Source of the DNA: Quercus robur
Taxonomy: Eukaryota > Streptophyta > Magnoliopsida > Fagales > Fagaceae
Reading direction: 5' to 3'
Assembly: GCF_932294415.1 (NCBI RefSeq)
Contig: NC_065535.1
Coordinates: 88,304,862-88,368,861, forward strand
Length of the DNA stretch: 64,000 nt
Part shown: one piece after another, positions 55,601 to 64,000 of the stretch
Layout of the letters: each line of letters opens with the position of its first letter
Numbering within the stretch: position 1 is the stretch's first letter
The notes under the pieces: generated by a model
What the model was told of the DNA's origin: nothing
The model's input: the letters and a program-made list of their open reading frames with translations, nothing else
Database searches by the model: none
Translations under genes and position numbers: made by a program

Positions 55601-58463
55601 GTCCAACCTACTTTTGTTAAGGAACGTCGAGCTATGAAGGTTTGTACTAAAACCATTAATGCCATTCATTCTGTAGTACTTAAAATATGTTTAATAAACA
55701 TGTTTTATCAATGTTTTTGGTGTTTTGACAGAGAGAATATGAAGAATTCAAAGTTAGAGTAAATGCACTTGTGGCCAAAGCCTTGAAGGTTCCTCCAGAA
55801 GGGTGGATTATGCAAGATGGGACGCCATGGCCAGGAAACAATACTAAGGATCACCCTGGTATGATTCAGGTCTTCCTTGGTCACAGTGGAGGCCATGATA
55901 CTGAAGGAAATGAGCTTCCTCGTCTTGTCTATGTTTCCCGTGAGAAAAGACCTGGTTTTCAACATCACAAGAAAGCTGGTGCCATGAATGCCCTGGTAAA
56001 GATTTCCAAGCACTTACTGCCTTCTATTTAATCAAAACGTCACCTTTATAAACTTCATATTTTTATCATACCTTCTATTAATACTTTTGAGAATTTTCAG
56101 GTTCGCGTCTCTGCGGTGCTTACCAATGCTCCTTTCATGCTGAACTTGGATTGTGATCACTACATTAACAACAGCAAAGCTGCGCGGGAGGCCATGTGTT
56201 TCTTGATGGACCCCCAGGTAGGAAAGAAGGTTTGCTATGTCCAATTCCCTCAAAGATTTGATGGCATTGATAGGAATGATCGTTACGCCAACAGAAACAC
56301 GGTCTTCTTTGATGTAAGTCACCGAAAAAAGCTCACTGTTAAAATGATATTTATTTCTTAAATAAGAGATAAAATATAATGTTCCTTCTCCTTTGCTAAT
56401 GCAGATTAACATGAAAGGTCTAGATGGACTTCAAGGTCCTGTATATGTCGGTACAGGATGTGTTTTCAGAAGGCAAGCTTTATATGGCTATAACCCTCCA
56501 AAAGGTCCTAAGCGCCCAAAGATGGTAAGCTGTGACTGCTGCCCATGTTTTGGACGCCGCAAGAAGCAAAAACTTGCGAAGCTTGGAGCAACTGAAGAGG
56601 GCGTAAACCTACAAGGTTTTAGAGATCTTTACCTTGTTAATTATACTTATAACATGAATTCTGTCCTTTAGTACATATACACACCTTTTATTCAACTAAC
56701 TTCTAATCATATTCAAGCAGGAATGGATGATGACAAGGAGCTAATGATGTCCCAGATGAATTTTGAAAAGAAGTTTGGGCAGTCCGCAATTTTTGTGACT
56801 TCAACCTTGATGGAACAGGGTGGTGTGCCTCCTTCCTCAAGTCCAGCTGCCCTGCTCAAAGAAGCCATTCATGTTATTAGTTGTGGATATGAAGACAAAA
56901 CTGAATGGGGTCTTGAGGTATAATGTCAGCAACTCTATTCTTTGTGCCTAAAGATATAATCAGATTTTCTCAAATATCTCAACTATTATTTCTTAATTCA
57001 CAATGGAATGCAACCCATCTTTTGAACTATTCCTGAAAAGAATTTCATTACCTAATCATACAAACATTTGCTTCCCTCAGAATACGTGATAACATGAACT
57101 TTTTATTTTCTTATATGAAATCAATGATTATACATTCACACTGCATTTTACAAATGACCTTCCAATATGGAAATTTTCAACTGAAAATTTGTCACCTTTT
57201 CATGTGCAGCTTGGTTGGATCTACGGATCTATCACAGAGGATATTCTCACAGGTTTCAAAATGCATTGCCGTGGTTGGAGGTCCATATACTGTATGCCAC
57301 GTAGACCAGCATTTAAGGGTACAGCTCCCATCAACCTGTCAGATAGGCTTAACCAGGTGCTTCGGTGGGCCCTTGGTTCCATTGAGATCTTTTTCAGTCG
57401 CCACTGTCCTTGTTGGTATGGCCACAAGGAAAAGAAGCTCAAGTGGCTAGAGAGATTTGCCTATGCCAACACAACTATCTATCCCTTCACCTCGTTACCT
57501 CTCCTCGCCTATTGTACCCTTCCTGCCATCTGCTTGCTCACCGACAAATTCATCATGCCACCGGTAATAATATAATCAATAGCCTTTATATGGAAATATA
57601 GGAGATGATTAATTAAAACATATTTGACATGACGATAAGGAAATCATTCTATTTAATTGCATTTAAAGTCACAGAACATTACATGAATTGCAATAATCTC
57701 TTATAAGAGTTGAGTTCCATACACCCTAAGCATGCAATACATACAAAGAAACTAATTCATTCCTAACTAGATGGAAAATTTTGAAGCATGGAAAATCTGA
57801 GTTCATGCATCACCCAGAATGCCTTCCAACTGTTTTTGTTTGTCTACTAATAGAACTATTCTTGATTTCATCATGATCCAGATAAGCACTTTTGCAAGTC
57901 TCTACTTCATTGCCCTGTTCATTTCGATCTATGCCACGGGTATTCTTGAGCTCAGATGGAGTGGAGTTAGCATTGAAGAATGGTGGAGAAATGAGCAATT
58001 CTGGGTCATTGGTGGTATATCGGCACATCTCTTTGCTGTTGTGCAAGGTCTGCTGAAGGTTTTGGCTGGAATTGACACCAACTTCACTGTCACAGCCAAG
58101 TCAGCAGACGATGAAGACTTTGGAGAGTTATATGCCTTTAAATGGACAACCCTTTTAATCCCTCCAACCACAGTCTTAATCATCAACCTTGTTGGAGTTG
58201 TTGCTGGGATCTCAGATGCCATAAACAATGGATACCAATCATGGGGACCTCTATTTGGGAAGCTTTTCTTTGCCTTCTGGGTGATTGTCCATCTCTACCC
58301 ATTCCTTAAAGGTCTGATGGGGAGGCAGAACCGGACACCAACAATCGTTGTCATATGGTCAATCCTTTTGGCTTCTATCTTCTCCCTGCTTTGGGTCCGA
58401 ATTGATCCATTTGTGTTAAAAACCAAGGGACCTGACACTAAGAATTGTGGAATTAATTGCTAG
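52685..58463 (+). CDS. CESA7: Cellulose synthase catalytic subunit, CESA7/IRX3 type, 13 exons
   Basis: Plasma-membrane glycosyltransferase (GT2) that polymerises UDP-glucose into cellulose in the secondary-wall complex with CESA4 and CESA8. Exons: 52685-52759, 52886-53081, 53312-53508, 53639-53738, 54125-54242, 54443-54709, 55294-55639, 55732-55995, 56101-56313, 56405-56615, 56721-56917, 57210-57563, 57882-58463, in frame, 1039 residues (Arabidopsis CESA7: 1026). The N-terminus [20 protein letters not shown] is diagnostic of CESA7. The RING-like zinc finger uses C37, C40, C56, C59, C64, C67, C79 and C82. Two membrane helices lie at about 253-300, then the cytosolic catalytic region with DDG (D371, D372), DCD (538-540), TED (737-739) and QVLRW (777-781), then about six C-terminal helices ending in CGINC. 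All catalytic motifs are intact. Confidence 0.96.
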
Positions 58464-60079
58464 AGTATGTGTTTTCCCTCTTGTCCTCTTTGCTCTCCGC
58501 ATCTATGGAAGATACATATACATTCTTGTTATCATGAGGTGTAAGAACCAACAAAGGGGAAATGCACAAGAATGAATAAAGAAAGAGTGAAATTTTGTGT
58601 GTAGCAAATGCAATGTAAACAGTTTTGTAATTGAATTGAAACAAATGTTGCTTATGATTCTTTTGATCTACCTGCTGAAACATTTGCACATCAATACACA
58701 GTTTATGCACCTGAAACTTATCTCATAAAACCAAACACAAGTACAGAAACAGGAAAATTATAATAGTTACAGTCAATAAGGCTAAGAGAAAGAACAAAAA
58801 AAGAAAAGAAAAGAAAGAGCAGATAAATATGGCAAAGAATAGAAAAAAGGATAGAAAGAGCAACATGCTAAAACCTTCCCAGCTCATTTTCAAAGAAAAA
58901 GTTTTTAGAAATTCATCATGTCAAATTGAGTGAAGTTTAAAGTGACATGTACCTCCTATAATTTGCTTTCTTTGCTTCCCAAAGAACAAACTGTTCCATC
59001 TTCATTGCCCTCAGATGCAATGCTAACCTCCTTCACTATTATCAACAAAAATGTCCAAAAAGGATATCATCATCTGCCCAATGATTTCTGATGACTCTTG
59101 TTCTAAATCTATTTATTAAAAAAAAAAACAAAACAAAAAAAAACTATCTGGTTAGAAAGGAAAAGAACGATAGAAGATTTACTAGGTCACCATCTAAGGG
59201 AAAAGTGAAGAAGATTAAGGGCAACAGACAATGTTCCTATGTCCTTGAGAAAATACAACATGCAAATCTAAAGAATACTTTGCACAATGGTTTGACATGT
59301 TTTTTACTATCTAATCTGGCCAATTATGCCTTTGTGCAAGATATTAAGAGGATTTAACCTATTTCAATTTGAAAGGTTAAAAAAGAGAATGTAGCTTAAG
59401 ATTCATATTGAACAGTCAGCAGAGTCCAAATATAAGGATTAAAAAAAAATAAAAATAAAAAAGCTGAAAAGACCTTGCCGAGTATGTCAAAATTTGAAAG
59501 ATAATTGAACATAAAGAGAAGATGAGAAAGGAAAAATTAAAGGGATTAACAAGTTTCGGTCACTGAGACCTATGTCCACAACATCAAAAGCCAAAGGGGT
59601 GCATCTTTCATTCACTTGATTGATAATACATTACAATGGAACCTCATATTTCTAATGAGATTTATAGAATTTAAAAATAAGTCAATTATCAATTTATTAC
59701 TTTGATTGATTGCTCCAATCCCGCGATTTACTCCAAGCAATCAATTCCTTGATTTCTTCTTCAAGATGTGAAAAGTGAATGACACTTTCTAACAGAGTAT
59801 AATTAAGTCAAAGAGTTGGCCTGAGTAACATTGGACTTCATTATGTTTTGCTGTAAGACAATTACACAGACGTATAACTTATATGCTTTTGAGTATCCTA
59901 GATAACAAATGGGTGTGAAATGCCATTGGTGATGCAGCTTAGTACGGTGGGTCCAGTTTCATTTTTTGAAAGAGTATGAAACTCTTCCACACACACACAC
60001 ACACAAAAGATTATGAAACTGGACAGTTAGATGCTTGTTCCACACCTACATACCTTGGCTGGTGTAGAAAACAAAAAAT
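58464..60079. other. CESA7 3' UTR and spacer to the PPR gene
   Basis: A likely polyadenylation signal AATAAA lies at 58575-58580, 112 bases after the CESA7 stop. The rest is A-rich, with a GAAAAG-type tract at about 58795-58815 and a (CA)n run at 59989-60004. The part next to 60080 should be the 3' UTR of the minus-strand PPR gene. No further gene. Confidence 0.6.
58575..58580 (+). terminator. Probable polyadenylation signal of CESA7
   Basis: AATAAA within a plausible 3' UTR, 112 bases after the stop. Confidence 0.5.
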
Positions 60080-62449
60080 TCACCAATAGTCTCCACAAGA
60101 ACAGACACCATCCTTAAAATGATGAAATCTATTAGCATCTCTAACCACAATAACTCTCTCCGTAATCTTGGATATAAATTTAGTTGCATTATGGCAATCT
60201 AAACAAACCCTGAGATTCTTAATGATTCGGATTTCAGTTCCAGGTTCAGTAGCAATGAGGCCAAAACAAATGGCCAACTTCTCACTGTGAACCTTGACCG
60301 CTAACTCCTTCTCTTCCTCCTCTACGTCATGCAAAGCAATGACAGTCTCTGATTGAAATCCAGCCTCCCTCATCTTTCCAGTCAACTTCTCTAGCATTTT
60401 GTAGATTGCTGTTGCTTGAGGATGGGACCAATCACCAGATGTAAAGACATGTGGCGTCTCACCAACCTCAATTAGAGTGCACCCAGGAGTCTTTGACAGC
60501 TTTCTTTTCTTGACAACTTGTCGTACTGAAGCAGCCTTAAGAAAATTCCTATCAGCTGAGTAAATATTTGAGAGTAAGACATGGTATCCAACATTTTCTG
60601 GGTCCAGTTCAAATAGCCTTTCAGAAGCCACACGGGCCAGGTTTGTGTCTTTGTGAATCATGCAAGCACCAAGTAATGCACCCCATACAGCAGGACCTGG
60701 CTCACCTGGCATTTTCTCTATAAATTTCAAGGCCTCATTTAGTTTTCCTGCTCGGCCAAGGATGTCAACCATGCAGGCATAATGCTCAGGTAATGGCTGA
60801 AACCCATAATCATGGACCATAGAATGGAAAATTTCATTTCCTTTCCTCACCAAACCAGCATGACTACAAGCATACAAGACAGAAAGAAAAGTAACGTTGG
60901 ATGGCGGAAGCCCAGAATGCAACATCTCATTAAAAAGCTTTAGTGCTTCATTCCCATGTCCATGGAGGCCATAAGCCGAAATCATGGCATTCCAAGTGAC
61001 TACATTTTTATCCGTCATCAAGTCAAATAATTGCCGAGCCTCCACAATACTCCCACACTTTGCATACATGTCAATTAGAGCAGTTGAGACATATATATTA
61101 GACTCAAGATTCTCACTCTTAATCAAGCCATGAACCCATTTTCCAAGACTTAAAGCCCCAAGCTGGGCACAAGCCGAAAGAATACTTGTAATTGTGACAG
61201 GATTTGGATGGACTTCAAACATCATTTCCCGGAAAAGAGAAATTGCCATCTCTGTAAACCCATTTTGAGTATAACCAGATATCATAGCATTCCAAGATGC
61301 CAAACTTTTCTCTGGAGTTTCATCAAAAAGCAGCCGTGCTGATTCAATTTCATTTAGTCTACTATAAACTGTAGTTAATGCAGTTGAAACAGAAGCATGT
61401 GAAACACCACCACATTTCACACAGAAACCATGAATACAGCAAGAGAGCTGCAGATGCCCGAATGGCGAAAAGACAGGAATCAACCCTACCAATGTGCTTG
61501 AATTGACTTTCTGCCCAGAAGCAAGCAGTTCACCAAATAGCCTCACTGAAGACTCAGTCTCACCATTGCAAGTATACCCAGAAATCATTGCATTACAAGC
61601 TATCAAATCCGGCCAATCAATCTGCCTAAACAACCATCTTGCCGTGTTAATCTCCCCACATTTTGAATACAAAGAAACCAAACCCGTTGTTACATACTCA
61701 TCACAATCATATCCAAGTTTCAAAGCCAAGCACTGAATCCCCATTCCCACTCCCAAATCCTGCAACTCTGCTGCAGCCGGAAGCACAGTTGCCAAAGTTG
61801 TAGAATCAAACTTCACCCCACCTTTAACCATATCCTGAAAAACCTCTATAGAATCACCAAAACAACAGTTCCTCACCAACCCGGAAACCATAGTATTCCA
61901 CAAAACCGTGTCTCTCTCAGGCATTAAATCAAACACCTTCCTCGCCATCTCAATACGTGAAAACTTGAAGTATAAATCAACCACCGCGGACCCAACAAAC
62001 AAACTGAATCCAAACCCATCAACAACCGCATTAGCGTGCAACAAAAGACCAAACTTTTCCGACTCAAAACCCGAGGCTGCCGATATAGCAAATGCGTAAG
62101 TAAAGTTATCAGGCTTAAGATTAGTCCTTGTTCTCAAATGGGTGTATAGTGAAACAGCAGAGGAAGGTGAGTGATTGGTGGAGAACCCTTTGATGAGGAC
62201 ATTGAAGAGGAAAAGGTCGGGTTTTGGGGTGGAGAGGAAGAGTACACGTGCATGGTGAATGGCTTTGAAGTCAGAGAGTTTGTGAGTGAGTTTTGTGAGG
62301 GTGGAGAGGTCGTGGTGAAGGCCATGGAGGATGATTTGGGCGTGGGTTTGGTAGAGTTGGGAGAGAGTTGTGGCCTTGTTCAAGAGGTCTAGGAAGAAGT
62401 TGCGGCCTCTTGGTGTGTAACAAGCTGTGCCTATGTTTGTACAAATCAT
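60080..62449 (-). CDS. DYW-type pentatricopeptide repeat protein (organelle RNA editing), intronless
   Basis: A PLS-class PPR protein of 789 residues in one exon. The PPR tract covers about residues 45-655 (repeats such as DLFLFNVLIKGFS, DTVLWNTMVSGLVRN, SLASWNAMISGYTQNGFTEM and NVVTWNAMISAYGLHGHGNE), followed by E/E+ motifs and a C-terminal DYW domain. The DYW cytidine-deaminase signature is complete: HSE (H721, E723), CLDC (C749, C752), HH at 776-777, CSC (C783, C785) and the terminal DYW. Such proteins recognise one or a few C-to-U editing sites in mitochondrial or plastid RNA, one base per repeat. The closest match I recall is Arabidopsis At4g30700 (DYW9/MEF29, mitochondrial); the target here cannot be read. 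A weakly basic N-terminus fits an organelle import signal. Confidence 0.95.
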   Translation of the reverse strand: MICTNIGTACYTPRGRNFFLDLLNKATTLSQLYQTHAQIILHGLHHDLSTLTKLTHKLSDFKAIHHARVLFLSTPKPDLFLFNVLIKGFSTNHSPSSAVSLYTHLRTRTNLKPDNFTYAFAISAASGFESEKFGLLLHANAVVDGFGFSLFVGSAVVDLYFKFSRIEMARKVFDLMPERDTVLWNTMVSGLVRNCCFGDSIEVFQDMVKGGVKFDSTTLATVLPAAAELQDLGVGMGIQCLALKLGYDCDEYVTTGLVSLYSKCGEINTARWLFRQIDWPDLIACNAMISGYTCNGETESSVRLFGELLASGQKVNSSTLVGLIPVFSPFGHLQLSCCIHGFCVKCGGVSHASVSTALTTVYSRLNEIESARLLFDETPEKSLASWNAMISGYTQNGFTEMAISLFREMMFEVHPNPVTITSILSACAQLGALSLGKWVHGLIKSENLESNIYVSTALIDMYAKCGSIVEARQLFDLMTDKNVVTWNAMISAYGLHGHGNEALKLFNEMLHSGLPPSNVTFLSVLYACSHAGLVRKGNEIFHSMVHDYGFQPLPEHYACMVDILGRAGKLNEALKFIEKMPGEPGPAVWGALLGACMIHKDTNLARVASERLFELDPENVGYHVLLSNIYSADRNFLKAASVRQVVKKRKLSKTPGCTLIEVGETPHVFTSGDWSHPQATAIYKMLEKLTGKMREAGFQSETVIALHDVEEEEKELAVKVHSEKLAICFGLIATEPGTEIRIIKNLRVCLDCHNATKFISKITERVIVVRDANRFHHFKDGVCSCGDYW

Positions 62450-62634
62450 TATCTACTTGTGGGCTCTGCTAAACGTTTGATAGTTTTTGAGTTGTGATGG
62501 TTTTGGTCTTTTTTTTGTTTCTTCATATATTAATGGAAGTGTGTCTACAAAATTGGGCGGGAAACTCACCCTTTCTCTTCTTTTTGTTTGTTCTTTTTCT
62601 TTTCTTCAAAGAGAGAAACTTACATTTATTAAAC
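62450..62634 (-). other. 5' flank of the PPR gene
   Basis: Short T-rich stretch on the plus strand, with one TGGGCT at 62460. No clear TATA box is seen. Confidence 0.4.
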
Positions 62635-62715
62635 TTACATTTATTAAACCCAGAATAAGATTACAATAAACATGAGGTTCCAAGGCATTATTCATTTCAC
62701 CTGCCCTGGTATGTG

Positions 62716-62747
<32 letters not shown>

Positions 62748-62854
62748 CGGGTGGGTGATAGTTATACATAGTGAATTACATTTATTAAACCCAGAATAAG
62801 ATTACAATAAACATGAGGTTCCAAGGCATTATTCATTTCACCTGCCCTGGTATG

Positions 62855-62894
<40 letters not shown>

Positions 62895-62921
62895 CGGGTG
62901 GGTGATAGTTATACATAGTGA
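62635..62921. repeat. 141-bp tandem duplication with long poly-T tracts
   Basis: Copies start TTACATTTATTAAACCC at 62635 and 62776 and run to GATAGTTATACATAGTGAA. They are almost identical except for the poly-T run (30 T at 62718-62747, 36 T at 62859-62894). A shorter TTACATTTATTAAAC precursor precedes the first copy. Confidence 0.95.
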
Positions 62922-63417
62922 ATATGAGACACAAAGCTGAAATTGTGTCTTGAAAACTCGATTTCAGACTTTAGAATTATGAAATCTGTTTCACAAATGA
63001 AGTGTGTATGATAATGTATAATTCAGCGTGTACAACAATAATTAGTAATTTGGTTAGGATAAAGGTGGCAAAAAAAAGAAGAAAAGTATTAAATATATCC
63101 ATTTATTTATACCAAAGAGGCTAATTTTGCTGTCCAAAATATTGCAAGATGGACCATTTTGTGTAATGGTGTAGGAACGAGTCCCATCTAAAGATAACTG
63201 GAAAATAAAGAAATAGGGCATGGTCATCTAAAGATATCTAGAAAATAGAAGAAAGAGGCCATGATTCATTTATGACTTCGATATAATATGGCTTGGCTAG
63301 GATAGTGATATCCTCGTATGAGGAAATTTTTATTTTATATTACACAGACATACACCATCCCACTCAAGAAGGGGTAAATCTTATAAATGTGAGATCCACC
63401 TTTAAGTGAGTTGGGTG

Positions 63418-63456
<39 letters not shown>

Positions 63457-64000
63457 CATATGATAGTTCAAATCTCTCCTCCCTATTTGTAATAATTGAA
63501 TTTTATATATATAATTTCCTCTATTTTACATGGGGAGATCCTAAGAATTACCACTTCTTAGCTTAAAAAGATTAGGTAATTAGCAAGGGTGAATTTGAAA
63601 TTTCCAGTTGTAGCCCATTGAGGTCTGAGATGATACTTGAGCTCTGCTTATGAAAATCATACAAGGTTAGGACCGATTCAACTATTATCTACTTCATTAT
63701 TCTTAAGAGATAATCCTGGAAAACCCCCAATTACAAAAGCTTAAGAATCAGAAACCACATTTCTTTTCTATTCCATCATGATACCCATTATGCAGTTCTT
63801 GAATACTGAGATAGTGAGATATGCAACTATCTGTTGTTAATGTTGTACATGATGGTAGAGAACACTAATCTATATCTGAAATATGTAAACCGGTATAAAT
63901 GAATACACAAGAAAATATGTGCTTCTACAACAAATTCTTTTCTACTTTTCCCCCTATAACTTCTAACAGTGAATTTCCCTCTCTTTTGCTTCCTCTGCAT
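62922..64000. other. Spacer at the right edge
   Basis: AT-rich with a repeated CATCTAAAGATA-CTGGAAAATA / CTAGAAAATA string (63187, 63227) and a (TA)n run at 63421-63452. No gene is recognised before the window ends. Confidence 0.5.

Noticed and set aside
57929-58228. 99-codon minus-strand frame over CESA7 exon 13.
   Set aside because: It is the antisense shadow of a strongly conserved coding exon.

Overview
The window is nuclear DNA from a eudicot, AT-rich and full of transposon remains. A woody species, perhaps in Fagales (oak, beech, chestnut), is my inference from the gene sequences and repeat types; nothing in the window proves it. Five host protein genes are readable: (1) eIFiso4G, the scaffold of the plant-specific cap-binding complex eIFiso4F (minus strand, 574-6435, nine exons); (2) an intronless cytosolic HSP70 (plus, 39933-41900) with heat-shock elements and a TATA box; (3) a plastid-type translation initiation factor IF-3 (plus, 42975-48576, nine exons) behind a cluster of Site II promoter elements; (4) a secondary-wall cellulose synthase of the CESA7/IRX3 type (plus, 52685-58463, thirteen exons); (5) an intronless DYW-type PPR protein (minus, 60080-62449).

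Layout: 1-6700 holds eIFiso4G and its flanks. From about 6.7 to 39.2 kb there is no intact host gene; this stretch is a graveyard of transposons. It contains a LINE fragment (7615-8290), a 0.9-kb tandem duplication with LTR-like sequence (8546-10360), a promoter-like segment with no gene behind it (10361-11000), and an older RNase H fossil (12477-12749) beside an apparently full-length L1-type LINE with two open, overlapping ORFs (12766-18481, 16-bp target duplication). Further along are a 2.86-kb Helitron (22898-25754) inserted into one copy of a 390-bp tandem duplication whose other copy preserves the empty site, a TIR element rich in CGATACGTATCG-like palindromes (27183-28030), three solo LTRs of one family, two more solo LTRs, nested hAT-like and PIF/Harbinger-like elements, and many MITEs. 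From 39.3 kb on, the DNA is mostly genic, with MITEs and tandem duplications only in introns and spacers.

The five genes are not one pathway. eIFiso4G (cytosolic translation), IF-3 (plastid translation) and the DYW PPR (organelle RNA editing) do share a theme of gene expression. From recall, Arabidopsis keeps eIFiso4G2 and an IF-3 gene side by side (At2g24050/At2g24060), and the IF-3 paralogue beside a DYW PPR gene (At4g30690/At4g30700). The window therefore looks like an ancestral block that Arabidopsis has split between duplicated regions, here stretched by transposon insertion. Exon boundaries below were read by hand from GT/AG sites and reading-frame continuity; UTR ends and promoters are less certain.
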